From the NCBI GenBank assembly GCA_002753465.1, contig PEAF01000011.1:1-46069 (forward strand): a stretch of DNA of 46,069 nucleotides, given 5' to 3'. A program made the translations under genes and the position numbers. Shown here in pieces: positions 1 through 7,684 of this stretch. The stretch's first letter is position 1. Each line of letters opens with the position of its first letter. The notes beneath the pieces were generated by a model. The model was given only the letters and a program-made list of their open reading frames with translations, was not told the DNA's origin and did not search any database. Origin of the DNA: Candidatus Omnitrophota bacterium (lineage in GTDB: Bacteria > Omnitrophota > Gorgyraeia > Zapsychrales > Fredricksoniimonadaceae).

Positions 1-507
1 GTTGTGGTCAAGGCGATCAAACTGACGCTGGAAAAAAAGATCCCGCCAGGTGTCTACAATATATCAACGGGTGTTAGCACGACTATCAGTTATTTAGCCA
101 CCGCATTAATGCTGCTTTTGGGGAAGCAGGTCCCCACCAAGGATCCAGGTGCGCATTCCCCGCAGCGTCATGTTTTAAGCTATATGAAATTCTTTTTTGC
201 GACGCTGGATGACGCGACAGGGCAGGGTTGGAGTCCGACGGCTTTTCTTGATGGCGTAAAGCTGAAGCTTGGGAATAAGTGGCGTCGCGCGTCAAGGGAG
301 GCTGATAATGCTCAGTTGCCCAAAGATGGCGGTGTGGACCTGCGTGATATTCAGGTTGAACGTCATGGGGCGGGGGCATCGACAGTGAATGACGATCAGC
401 AGTCTTTGCATGCGGTGTTAGGCAGTGGGCTGGGTGGATTTAAGCCGGTTGTTATCGGGTTCAGATCGGTTGAGAGCTTGGGGTATTTTCTAGGAATATC
501 GCCTTAA
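1..507 (+). CDS. NAD-dependent epimerase/dehydratase-like protein, C-terminal part, 5' truncated by window edge
   Basis: The frame is open from base 1, so the start lies outside the window. Early residues (GVYNISTG, then a hydrophobic helix and LLGKQVP) look like the C-terminal part of an extended short-chain dehydrogenase/epimerase, where a G-x-N-x-G-x-G strand is followed by a helix. The later GWSPTAFLDGVKLKL resembles the usual final 'GW.P...L.EG' helix of this family. After about residue 97 the translation no longer resembles the family and reads like out-of-frame sequence, so the annotated stop may be read-through after a frameshift. The next genes concern glycosyl transfer, which fits a nucleotide-sugar enzyme. 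The family call is tentative, and substrate and exact end are unknown. Confidence 0.45.
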   Translation, partial: VVVKAIKLTLEKKIPPGVYNISTGVSTTISYLATALMLLLGKQVPTKDPGAHSPQRHVLSYMKFFFATLDDATGQGWSPTAFLDGVKLKLGNKWRRASREADNAQLPKDGGVDLRDIQVERHGAGASTVNDDQQSLHAVLGSGLGGFKPVVIGFRSVESLGYFLGISP

Positions 508-642
508 GTAGGGTCAGCGCGCTGATATCGATCAGGTCCCGGTTATTGATGCCGCAGGTGTTGCTCAAGTGTGGAGCAGCGATAGATCTTCCTAATAAAC
601 AATAATATTAATTTTAACATTGTCGACCATGCGCTTCAGGGG

Positions 643-655
643 TATCATTTGACGT
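643..655 (+). promoter_or_regulatory. Candidate promoter with very short or no leader for the 656 gene
   Basis: TTGTCG at 620-625 is followed after 17 bases by TATCAT at 643-648. The ATG at 656 begins seven bases after this -10 box. An AGGGG purine run exists but is about 14 bases from the start, farther than usual. The arrangement suggests that transcription begins at or within a base of the start codon. Confidence 0.4.
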
Positions 656-1486
656 ATGCGAGGCCTTTTCTTATTCCTTATCAGTTTTTTCATATGCGTT
701 CATTCATCTGCTCAGGAGATGGATAAGATCGTCGTGTTGCAGGATGAGGTTTTCTTCGTTCAGAATGAATTGACCCAGTTAAAGAAAGCGTTAGCGGAAA
801 AGGACGAGGCGTTCAAGTCAGCTGTGATCGAGAATGCGTCTTCAGCGGCGAAGATCAACAGTCTGCAGCTTTCTTTGCTTCAGCGTGATAATGATCTGCC
901 TCGGCTCATGGAGCAGGCAGGCATGGTTTACCGCGCACAGATCAATGACATGAAAGATCAACTTAAGGCCATGACCTTGACGCTCGCGCAAAAGACGGAA
1001 CAGGTGTCGGCGCTTGAGGGGGAGAAAACTGGCTTGCAGGCCAAGATCGATATGCAGGCGGGTGAAAGGATATCCCTTCGGCAGTCCCTTAAGACGGTGG
1101 CGGATGAGGCGGACGCTCTTAAGCGTGAACTGAGTGAACGCGCGGCACATGAGATGTCAGTAGATCAGGTCAGGGAAAATGAGTTTAAATTACGCCTGTC
1201 TAGGGAGCAGTCATTGATGCAGGAGAAGATCACGGCCGCCAAGAAGCCGATCGAAGATAAGGTTGTTTTGCTTGAAGGGCAGCTGAAGGTTAAGGATGCG
1301 TACTGGACGCAGCGTCTTTCGGACGAAAAAACGCTGCTGGAGGATAAAGTGCATAAGCTTGAACAGCAGATCGCTGTTTTACGCGCGGGCGTGGGGCAGG
1401 AGATCAAACGGGCGCAGGATGCTGCCGCGGCTGAAATTCAGAAGATCAAAGACGAACTGGCTGTTTGCCGGTCCGGGAAGAAATAA
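656..1486 (+). CDS. Secreted coiled-coil protein of unknown function
   Basis: This 276-residue protein starts with a Sec signal peptide (MRGLFLFLISFFICVHSSAQ, cleavage probably after SAQ). The rest is almost entirely charged heptad-like sequence rich in E, K, Q and L, with no recognisable catalytic motif, so it should form a long periplasmic or surface coiled coil. It lies ten bases before a glycosyltransferase gene on the same strand and is probably co-transcribed with it. A structural or scaffolding role at the envelope is plausible but is only inference. I do not recognise a named family. Confidence 0.75.
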   Translation: MRGLFLFLISFFICVHSSAQEMDKIVVLQDEVFFVQNELTQLKKALAEKDEAFKSAVIENASSAAKINSLQLSLLQRDNDLPRLMEQAGMVYRAQINDMKDQLKAMTLTLAQKTEQVSALEGEKTGLQAKIDMQAGERISLRQSLKTVADEADALKRELSERAAHEMSVDQVRENEFKLRLSREQSLMQEKITAAKKPIEDKVVLLEGQLKVKDAYWTQRLSDEKTLLEDKVHKLEQQIAVLRAGVGQEIKRAQDAAAAEIQKIKDELAVCRSGKK

Positions 1487-1495
1487 CGTAATACT

Positions 1496-2728
1496 ATGCG
1501 CATTTCATTTATCGTCGATAGTTTTCCTGCCCTTTCTGAAACGTTCATCCTTAATCAGATGACAGGCCTGATGGATTCCGGTTGCGAGATCAGGATCTTT
1601 GCCGGTGCGCGCTCGTCTGAAAAGATCGTTCATGAGGATGTTGTTCGCCATGGCCTTTTATATCACGTTCAGTACTGGAATGAGCGTCCGGCATCCGTCC
1701 TGGGACGGATCCTTAAGTTTATTTTTATTTTCCCCATACATTTGACGCGCTCCCCGCGCGTTATTCTGCGTTCCATTAATGTGTTCGCTTTTGGCCGTGA
1801 AGCATGGTCGCTGGAGCTTTTTTATATGACCGTGGCTTTTCTTGCCGCGCGTGCAGATGACATCATCATATGTCATCTGCGCTCGAATGGACTGATCGGT
1901 ATTAAAATGAAGCAGATCGGCGCTTTGACAGGCAAGATCGTTACGGTATTCCATATCGAGGACCTCGCGGACCTTGTTAAGAATAAAACAGTCGGGGCTC
2001 TTGAGGATCTTTTTTTAAAGGGGGACTTGTTCCTGCCTGTCAGCCGGTATGCCCAGGAGCGGCTTCTGGAATTAGGGTGTCCTCCGCGCAAGATCGTGGT
2101 GCATCGGATGGGGGTTGATGTCCGGCAGTTTGACGTGAGTGCACGCCGGCGTTTCGGTTCAACCACATTGAAGATCCTGTCGGTGGCGCGTCTTATTGAT
2201 AAAAAGGGTATCGCCTATGCGCTCGAGGCCCTGGCGCTTTTGGAGAACGAGCCGTTCGAGTATGTGATCATCGGCGATGGGCCCTTAAGAGAAATGCTGG
2301 AAATGCAGGCGCGTTCATTTGGCCTTATGCACAAGGTGCGGTTCCTGGGTTGGCAGGATTCGGGGGCGATCCGTCGATATCTTAAAGATGCGGATATTTT
2401 TCTGGCGCCGAGTGTCACAACAGCATCCGGTGACAAGGAAGGGATCCCTGTTGTTTTGATGGAAGCCATGGCCAGCGGCGTTCCCGTTGTAACGACCAGT
2501 AACGGGGCGATCCGCGAGTTGGTTGAGGATGGCCGGACCGGGTTTCTGGTCCCGGAAAAAAATGCGGCTGCACTCGCGGCCAAGTTGCGGATACTGCGTC
2601 AGGATCCGGCTGTGGCCGATGCCGCCTCGCGTGCCGCACGCCGGTTGATCGAGGAGCAGTTCAATATTCAAATACTGAACCAGCATTTGTTGCGGATTCT
2701 AACCCAAACAGCTTATGAAAATGCGTGA
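1496..2728 (+). CDS. Glycosyltransferase family 4 (WcaL/AmsK-like)
   Basis: This 410-residue GT-B enzyme transfers a sugar from a nucleotide donor, probably onto a lipid-linked or surface polysaccharide acceptor. The C-terminal Rossmann half is clear: VARLIDKKG near residue 220, IIGDGPL near 255, and the donor-site segment GDKEGIPVVLMEAMASG around 305-325, ending with GFLVP. The wording 'GDKEGIPVVLMEAMA' is close to colanic-acid type transferases. The first half, beginning RISFIVDSFPALSETFILNQ, is the acceptor domain. The stop overlaps the possible GTG start of the next gene by four bases, so the two are translationally linked. Donor and acceptor sugars cannot be read from sequence. Confidence 0.88.
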   Translation: MRISFIVDSFPALSETFILNQMTGLMDSGCEIRIFAGARSSEKIVHEDVVRHGLLYHVQYWNERPASVLGRILKFIFIFPIHLTRSPRVILRSINVFAFGREAWSLELFYMTVAFLAARADDIIICHLRSNGLIGIKMKQIGALTGKIVTVFHIEDLADLVKNKTVGALEDLFLKGDLFLPVSRYAQERLLELGCPPRKIVVHRMGVDVRQFDVSARRRFGSTTLKILSVARLIDKKGIAYALEALALLENEPFEYVIIGDGPLREMLEMQARSFGLMHKVRFLGWQDSGAIRRYLKDADIFLAPSVTTASGDKEGIPVVLMEAMASGVPVVTTSNGAIRELVEDGRTGFLVPEKNAAALAAKLRILRQDPAVADAASRAARRLIEEQFNIQILNQHLLRILTQTAYENA

Positions 2729-4641
2729 ATGAGCCGATGATCATAAAATTCTTTGATAATTTTGAGGCGATCGGTCCCCAGGCATGGGATGCGCTTGTAT
2801 CTAAAGCACCGACAAAATCGATCTTTCAGACCTATGCCTGGCAGAGGGCATGGTGGCGTGCCTACGGGCAGAGTTCTTCACCGCTTCAGCCGGAGTATGC
2901 TTTGTGCCTGGTCGCTGGTTATGAAGGTGATAATTTGCGCATTGTTTGGCCGCTTGTTCGTCGGGAGGCCGTATTTTATTTTGTGGGCGATGGCATGGCG
3001 GACCGGCTGGATATTATTTATGAAGCCGCGCGCCCTTCTGACCTTCAGGCATTGCTGGCGCCCCTTAAAGAGCGGACAGATTGGCACGCGCTTGAATTGA
3101 ACGGGATCCCGGATACGTCGGTCACGTGGCGTTATTTGAAGGGTTTTTCACGCGCCGCCGGTCTTTTCCCTATGTCCGTGTCTAAAACGCCATTATGGGG
3201 GATCGTCATTCACGATCGAGAAGAGCGCGTCCGCCGGCATCTTCATACGGGATCTTTGGCCAAGCATGCCGGTATCTTTGCCTCAAAAGGCAAAGTCTCG
3301 GCATCTCATCAGGAGGCTCCGGATCACGCTGGCGTTCCGTGGAAGAACTTTTTTACCCAGCATATTCACCGATGGTCGTTGCGTTCTATGCCGGGGATGT
3401 TTGTCAAGCGTGCCGCGCGTGACCTGTGCCGTTATTATGTTGATGATCCGCAGCTGCGTTCAAGCCTGATCTTTACGACGTTATGCCTGAACGGTCAGCC
3501 TGCCGCTTACCATGCCGGATTCTTATATGATCAGGTTTTTTATTGGCATATTCCTTCCTTTGACCTTTCGCTGAAGCGTCTTTGTCCCGATGATGTGCTG
3601 TGGCGTGAAGTCGTGGCGTATGCCTACAAATGCGGCTGTTCTCAGGTGGCTTTTACCTCGTCAGACGAGCCGGTCGTGAGGCGTTTTGCAGACCGCTTGG
3701 GAACGGCGCGCACTGTTAAGATCTTCCGCCTTCGTAAGGAGGAATGGGTGGCGCGCTGGGTACGCTGGGTCAGTAAGATCCCCTGGGTGTCAGGATTTTA
3801 TCGTATGGCATCATCTTTGCTGGAAGCGCTGGGTGCCTGGATTTACCGCAAGAGGATCGTCAAGCAGGCCCGCCTTCAGATGAACGGCATTGATTCTTTT
3901 CAGGACCTTTATCTTCAGCGTGATATGCGCACCAGTGCAGATGCTAATTTATTTAAACCTGAAGCTGAGATCATCCGGCGGTTGCGGCCTGAGCTGAAAG
4001 ATATGTCCATGCTGGATATCGGGGTAGGGTATGGCCGGACCAGTATTTATTTTGCATCGATGGTAAAACGCTATGATGCCATTGACCATGTTCCGGCCAT
4101 GGTGGCCATTGCACAGGCTGATCTTGATGATCTTAAGGAGTGCGGTAATATTGTGCTGGCAGATGCCCGTCAGGTTAAGCCCGGGCCGGCCGGCACATAC
4201 GACTTTATTCTGTTTGCCGGTGAAGGTCTGGACGAATCTTCAGCGGAGGACCGTGTCAGGATCCTGCAGGAGATCCGTCGTGTGGGCCGCGAAGGGGCTC
4301 TGGTCTTTTTTTCATCCAGGAATTTACAAAGTTTGACCTTAAAGACAGCGCGCGGGGCTTTGGATTTTATTTCACGCTGGCGGCGGCGTTTTTTAATGTC
4401 GACAGCGAATGATAACTTATACCGTTCGCGCTGCCAGGAGTCGGTTTATCTTTTTGATGCTTCTGGAGGGTATCACCTGCCGGTTTATTACGGGACACCT
4501 AAAGAGCAGTCGCGCGTGCTCAAAGAGCTTGGTTTTCACGATGTCCGTGTTTTTTCCGGGCGATCAGGGCTGGAAGTGCGTGACTGGCGCCGCTGGGACA
4601 AGTTGACGGATGAAACGCTCTATTATCTGTGCCGTGTGTAG
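2725..4641 (+). CDS. Fusion of FemAB/BioF2-like acyltransferase and SAM-dependent methyltransferase
   Basis: This 638-residue protein has two domains. Residues about 1-350 resemble the GNAT-fold 'BioF2-like' acyltransferases (FQTYAWQRAWW near the N-terminus; PAAYHAGFLYDQVFYW and the C-terminal LGTARTVKIFRLR strand), which occur in exopolysaccharide loci. Residues about 390-638 form a class I methyltransferase with motif I MLDIGVGYGRTS near 430, acidic residue ID about 20 residues later, and DFILFAGEG as the motif IV region. The ORF start GTG at 2725 overlaps the upstream stop; ATG at 2737 is an alternative, and neither has a clear ribosome site. It may acylate and methylate a sugar or peptide group on surface material, which is inferred from context only. 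Confidence 0.75.
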   Translation: MNEPMIIKFFDNFEAIGPQAWDALVSKAPTKSIFQTYAWQRAWWRAYGQSSSPLQPEYALCLVAGYEGDNLRIVWPLVRREAVFYFVGDGMADRLDIIYEAARPSDLQALLAPLKERTDWHALELNGIPDTSVTWRYLKGFSRAAGLFPMSVSKTPLWGIVIHDREERVRRHLHTGSLAKHAGIFASKGKVSASHQEAPDHAGVPWKNFFTQHIHRWSLRSMPGMFVKRAARDLCRYYVDDPQLRSSLIFTTLCLNGQPAAYHAGFLYDQVFYWHIPSFDLSLKRLCPDDVLWREVVAYAYKCGCSQVAFTSSDEPVVRRFADRLGTARTVKIFRLRKEEWVARWVRWVSKIPWVSGFYRMASSLLEALGAWIYRKRIVKQARLQMNGIDSFQDLYLQRDMRTSADANLFKPEAEIIRRLRPELKDMSMLDIGVGYGRTSIYFASMVKRYDAIDHVPAMVAIAQADLDDLKECGNIVLADARQVKPGPAGTYDFILFAGEGLDESSAEDRVRILQEIRRVGREGALVFFSSRNLQSLTLKTARGALDFISRWRRRFLMSTANDNLYRSRCQESVYLFDASGGYHLPVYYGTPKEQSRVLKELGFHDVRVFSGRSGLEVRDWRRWDKLTDETLYYLCRV

Positions 4642-4656
4642 AATTCGTGGATATTT

Positions 4657-4684
4657 TTGACAAAAACGTATCGAGTGATATTAT
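4657..4684 (+). promoter_or_regulatory. Sigma-70-type promoter of the FKBP gene
   Basis: A perfect TTGACA box (4657-4662) is followed after 16 bases by TATTAT (4679-4684). A strong AGGAGG ribosome site follows at 4704-4709, five bases before the ATG. This is a conventional leadered start and contrasts with the leaderless-looking starts nearby. Confidence 0.6.
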
Positions 4685-4713
4685 AACTCATTAACTTTTT
4701 ACTAGGAGGATGT

Positions 4714-5274
4714 ATGAACAAGTTGTTATGTGTGAGTGTGCTGGCGGGGATCGCATTTTTGGGTACGGGCGTTGTTCATGCTCAGAATGTCGTGGCGCCT
4801 GGCATGAAGGTTAAGTTCGATTATACATTGACGGTAGATAAAGAGGAAGTTGAAACGACCAAGGGCAAGCAGCCGCTTGAGTACGTTGACGGCAAAAATA
4901 TGCTTATCCCGGGTCTTGAGAAAGAGTTAACCGGGATGAAGGTGGGTGAGGCCAAGACGGTCATGGTTAAGCCTGAAGACGGTTATGGTCCGGTACGTCC
5001 TGAAGCGGTACGTGAATTTGACAAGACAAAGTTTCCTGCTGATATAACACCGCAGGTCGGCATGGTGCTTGAAATGCAGGATCCTGACGGTAATCCTTAT
5101 CCTGCCATGGTCAAAGAGGTCAAGGACAAGGTCGTGATGCTTGATTTCAATCATCCGTTGGCCGGTAAGGAATTAAAGTTTGATGTAACGATCGTCGCTG
5201 TTGAACCGGCTCCGGCTGTGGCGGTTGCACCGGCTGCACCTCAAGTTCCGGCGGTCCCTGAAGTAAAGAAATAA
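4714..5274 (+). CDS. Exported SlyD-like FKBP-type peptidyl-prolyl isomerase
   Basis: This 186-residue protein begins with a signal peptide (MNKLLCVSVLAGIAFLGTGVVHAQ) and an FKBP domain of the SlyD/FkpA-like short form: VKFDYTLTVDKE, LIPGLEKELTGMKVGE, and the insert-in-flap region DGYGPVRPEAV followed by VVMLDFNHPLAGKELKFDVTI. It should catalyse cis-trans isomerisation of proline peptide bonds and chaperone exported proteins in the periplasm. The histidine-rich metal-binding tail of E. coli SlyD is absent. Instead there is a proline/alanine/valine-rich C-terminal tail. It has its own promoter and terminator, so it is monocistronic. Confidence 0.9.
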   Translation: MNKLLCVSVLAGIAFLGTGVVHAQNVVAPGMKVKFDYTLTVDKEEVETTKGKQPLEYVDGKNMLIPGLEKELTGMKVGEAKTVMVKPEDGYGPVRPEAVREFDKTKFPADITPQVGMVLEMQDPDGNPYPAMVKEVKDKVVMLDFNHPLAGKELKFDVTIVAVEPAPAVAVAPAAPQVPAVPEVKK

Positions 5275-5296
5275 TAAGGTCCCTGTCAAACGTTTC

Positions 5297-5330
5297 AAAA
5301 CCCCGGCATAACCTGTCGGGGTTTTTCTTT
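5297..5330 (+). terminator. Rho-independent terminator after the FKBP gene
   Basis: The arms AAAACCCCG (5297-5305) and CGGGGTTTT (5317-5325) pair perfectly around an 11-base loop, followed by further T residues. It lies about 20 bases after the FKBP stop and ends that transcript before the CcdA-like gene. Confidence 0.85.
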
Positions 5331-5360
5331 TGGCCGTCTTTTAAAACATCAATCTCTTTA

Positions 5361-5394
5361 TTGTTGATATTTTCCTTCATGGTATAGTAGCGAC
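5361..5394 (+). promoter_or_regulatory. Candidate leaderless promoter of the ccdA-like gene
   Basis: TTGTTG (5361-5366) and TATAGT (5383-5388) are 16 bases apart. The ATG begins exactly six bases after the -10 box and no Shine-Dalgarno sequence is present, so the mRNA probably starts at the initiation codon. Confidence 0.5.
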
Positions 5395-6060
5395 ATGATT
5401 ATTACCGGTCATTTGCTTGATTATGCGGTTGTTTTCGGGGCAGGGGTCCTTGTCAGCTTGACGCCCTGCGTTTACCCGCTGGTCCCTGTGACCATGGCGG
5501 CCATTGCAGGGGCTAATGTGGCCGGTGGCCGGTGGTCTGGTTTTTTATTATCTTTGATATACGTTTCAGGTTTAGCGCTTGTGTATGCTCTGTTGGGTCT
5601 TATCGCAGCCATGACAGGCAATATATTCGGAGTTCTGCAGAACAATCCCTGGGTTCTGGTCGCGGTGGCTAATATTTTCATGTTCTTCGCGCTCGCTTTC
5701 CTGGATGTTATTTCATTGCCCACCGTAAGATTGGTGACGGCGGTACGACCAAACGACAGTTGGAGTGTTTTTATGATGGGTGCTGCATCAGGGTTCCTGG
5801 TAGGGCCGTGTACAGCCCCAGCTTTAGGTGCATTATTAGCGCATATTGCCGCAAAGCAAAATATACTGTACGCCGTTAGTCTTCTGGTTGTTTTTGCCTA
5901 TGGCGTCGGCGCTTCACTTATTCTTGCCGGGACCCTGGGAGGGGTTGTTACCGGTTGGCCTAAGGTGGGGGCATGGACGCTGACCATCAAGAAGGTATCA
6001 GGCGTTATTCTTATAGGATTCGCAGAATATTATCTGTTGCGTGCGGGTGGACTTTTTTAA
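5395..6060 (+). CDS. CcdA/DsbD-family transmembrane thiol-disulfide electron transporter
   Basis: This 221-residue membrane protein has six predicted helices, the length expected of CcdA. The two redox cysteines sit in the characteristic proline-flanked contexts: SLTPCVYPLVPVT in helix 1 and VGPCTAPALGALL in helix 4. The family passes reducing equivalents from cytoplasmic thioredoxin across the membrane to extracytoplasmic thioredoxin-like proteins, for cytochrome c maturation or general disulfide reduction. The next gene encodes such an acceptor only 14 bases downstream, so the two form a functional pair. No cytochrome c maturation gene is seen nearby, so the final substrate is unknown. Confidence 0.9.
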   Translation: MIITGHLLDYAVVFGAGVLVSLTPCVYPLVPVTMAAIAGANVAGGRWSGFLLSLIYVSGLALVYALLGLIAAMTGNIFGVLQNNPWVLVAVANIFMFFALAFLDVISLPTVRLVTAVRPNDSWSVFMMGAASGFLVGPCTAPALGALLAHIAAKQNILYAVSLLVVFAYGVGASLILAGTLGGVVTGWPKVGAWTLTIKKVSGVILIGFAEYYLLRAGGLF

Positions 6061-6074
6061 AATTGGAGAAAAAG

Positions 6075-6560
6075 ATGAGATCATGGGTCATGGGATTATT
6101 GTTAGCAGGTGCGATCATTAATACTGCCGGCTGTGCGGTGGCGCAGGAAGAAAGTGCCTTGCTCGGCAAGAGGGCTCCGGATTTCACGCTCGAGCGTGCG
6201 AAGGGGACATCCGCCAGCCTGTACGAACTTATTAAAGGGAAAAAGGCTATCCTGTTCTTTTTCGCGTCATGGTGCCCGCATTGCCGTGAGCAGCTTAAAG
6301 AGATCAGCACGCGTAAGGCGGAGATAAAGCAAGAGGGTATTGAGATCGTTCTGATCAATATCAATGAGCCGAAGGCGAAGGTTTTATCTCTCCTGGAGAA
6401 GTATAATGTTGAGTACGATTCATTTATGGATTCAAATTCGTTTGTAGCCCAGACGTATCAGGTTGCGGGTATTCCGACCCTTGTTTTTATCGGGTCTGAC
6501 GGTCTTGTGCGGTATGTTGAATACGGTATGCCGAATAATTACAAGCAAATTTTGAACTAA
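6075..6560 (+). CDS. TlpA/ResA-like thioredoxin-fold lipoprotein
   Basis: ATG 6075 is preferred over the longer ORF start at 5973 because it follows a GGAGA ribosome site and gives a proper lipoprotein signal (MRSWVMGLLLAGAIINTAGC). The mature 161-residue precursor has a redoxin fold: APDFTLE at the start, the active site FFFASWCPHCREQ with a CPHC redox motif, and the cis-proline segment VAGIPTLVFIGSDG. It should be anchored in the membrane facing the periplasm, where the preceding CcdA-like protein keeps it reduced. TlpA/ResA relatives reduce apocytochrome c or other disulfides. Confidence 0.9.
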   Translation: MRSWVMGLLLAGAIINTAGCAVAQEESALLGKRAPDFTLERAKGTSASLYELIKGKKAILFFFASWCPHCREQLKEISTRKAEIKQEGIEIVLININEPKAKVLSLLEKYNVEYDSFMDSNSFVAQTYQVAGIPTLVFIGSDGLVRYVEYGMPNNYKQILN

Positions 6561-6563
6561 AGC

Positions 6564-6593
6564 TTGACTTGCCACACTTATGTGTGGTAAATT
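6564..6593 (+). promoter_or_regulatory. lexA promoter with an embedded palindromic operator
   Basis: TTGACT (6564-6569) and TAAATT (6588-6593, 18-base spacing) form the promoter, and the ATG starts six bases later with no ribosome site. Between the two boxes lies the inverted repeat CCACAC-TTAT-GTGTGG (6572-6587). LexA genes are normally autorepressed, so this palindrome is the obvious candidate SOS operator. It does not match the E. coli CTGT-N8-ACAG or Bacillus GAAC-N4-GTTC consensus. Confidence 0.6.
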
Positions 6594-6599
6594 AAAACC

Positions 6600-7202
6600 A
6601 TGGTTAATGAAGCCCTTACAGAAAAACAGCGCAATGTTCTTAAGTTCATTTATGAACGTATCCGCTTGCATCAATCAGCGCCTACCATCCGTGAGATCGG
6701 TGAGAAATTCGGATTTTCATCGACCGGCACTGTCCGCGATCATTTGAACGCTTTGGTGAATAAAGGTTATATCCGTATTAACGAAGGCAAATCCCGCGCC
6801 ATTGAATTGATCAAGGAAGCGCTTTTCCAGGTGCCTGTTCTCGGACGGGTGCAGGCCGGGATGCCGGTTTATGCCGCCGAAGACCTTTTAGGTTACCTTA
6901 ATCTTGATCAGTTCGCTTTCCCCGGGGCGGATGTGTTTGCGTTGCGTGTGCGCGGCGAAAGCATGCGTGATGCGGGTATCATGGAAGGGGATTTTGTGCT
7001 GGTCCGTAAACAGGATCATGCCCAGGCAGGTGATGTGGTCGTGGCGCTTGTCGGTGAAGAGGCAACGGTCAAGCGTCTGGCTAAGCAGGGCAGTAGCTAT
7101 TTACTGGAACCTGCCAATCCTGCTTTTTCGCCGATCCTCATGACAGCAGAAGCCTCGATCATCGGTAAAGTGCTGCAGGTTGTCCGCGATTATTCCAACT
7201 GA
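6600..7202 (+). CDS. lexA: LexA repressor (SOS response regulator, S24 self-cleaving)
   Basis: At 200 residues this is full length. The N-terminal winged helix (LTEKQRNVLKFIYERI, PTIREIGEKFGFSSTGTVRDHL) binds operators. A scissile Ala86-Gly87 (RVQAGMP) precedes the peptidase domain, with nucleophile Ser121 in GESMRDAGI and general base Lys158 in ATVKRL. RecA filaments trigger self-cleavage and derepress DNA repair genes. The start codon lies at the probable transcription start. The gene follows the TlpA-like gene by 39 bases but has its own promoter. Candidate targets in the window such as addAB show no obvious copy of the upstream palindrome. Confidence 0.96.
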   Translation: MVNEALTEKQRNVLKFIYERIRLHQSAPTIREIGEKFGFSSTGTVRDHLNALVNKGYIRINEGKSRAIELIKEALFQVPVLGRVQAGMPVYAAEDLLGYLNLDQFAFPGADVFALRVRGESMRDAGIMEGDFVLVRKQDHAQAGDVVVALVGEEATVKRLAKQGSSYLLEPANPAFSPILMTAEASIIGKVLQVVRDYSN

Positions 7203-7259
7203 TCATTATCCCGCAAAAATATAAACATGAAATTTTTTCTTTGCTATCTTGGCCGCTTG

Positions 7260-7275
7260 TGGTAAAACTTTACCA
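7260..7275 (+). promoter_or_regulatory. Perfect 16-base palindrome upstream of ridA
   Basis: TGGTAAAACTTTACCA has seven-base arms and a two-base centre, and ends 24 bases before the ridA start. It is too short for a terminator and has no T-tract, so a regulator-binding site is more likely. No regulator is identified. Confidence 0.35.
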
Positions 7276-7299
7276 TTCATTAATTACTTAGGAGCTCAT

Positions 7300-7677
7300 A
7301 TGAAGATCGTTAAGACAGATAAAGCGCCGGCAGCCGTTGGTCCCTATAGTCAGGCTGTCATTACCGGTAATTTGGTTTTCTGCGCCGGGCAGATCCCTCT
7401 GGACCCGGCCACAGGCAATGTTGTTGCTGGCGGCATTGAAGAGCAGACGCGCCGCGTGTGCGAGAATATCAAAGGCGTTCTCTCAGGCGCCGGCACATCG
7501 ATCGACAAGGTCGTCAAAGCTTCAGTTTTCCTGAAAGACATGAATGATTTTGCCGGCATGAACAAGATTTACGCCGAGTATTTTATGAAAGATTTTCCGG
7601 CGCGTTCGACGCTTCAGGTCGCGCGTATCCCGAAAGATTGTTTGGTTGAGATCGAAGTTGTTGCTGAATTGAATTAG
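7300..7677 (+). CDS. ridA: RidA (YjgF/YER057c/UK114) enamine/imine deaminase
   Basis: ATG 7300 is chosen because it follows TTAGGAG at the right distance and gives the family's usual N-terminus; the longer ORF start at 7249 adds unrelated residues. The 125-residue product hydrolyses reactive 2-aminoacrylate-type enamines made by PLP enzymes. Family hallmarks are GPYSQAV near the N-terminus, LVFCAGQIPLDPATG, a helix with TRRVCENIKGVL, the catalytic arginine in FPARSTLQVARIP, and VEIEVVAELN at the end. The protein works as a cytoplasmic trimer. It immediately precedes the cobalamin riboswitch but is not part of that unit. Confidence 0.95.
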   Translation: MKIVKTDKAPAAVGPYSQAVITGNLVFCAGQIPLDPATGNVVAGGIEEQTRRVCENIKGVLSGAGTSIDKVVKASVFLKDMNDFAGMNKIYAEYFMKDFPARSTLQVARIPKDCLVEIEVVAELN

Positions 7678-7684
7678 TATTATC

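Noticed and set aside
5973-6074. N-terminal extension of the TlpA-like ORF
   Set aside because: It lies inside the ccdA-like gene. ATG 6075 has a ribosome site and starts a lipoprotein signal peptide.
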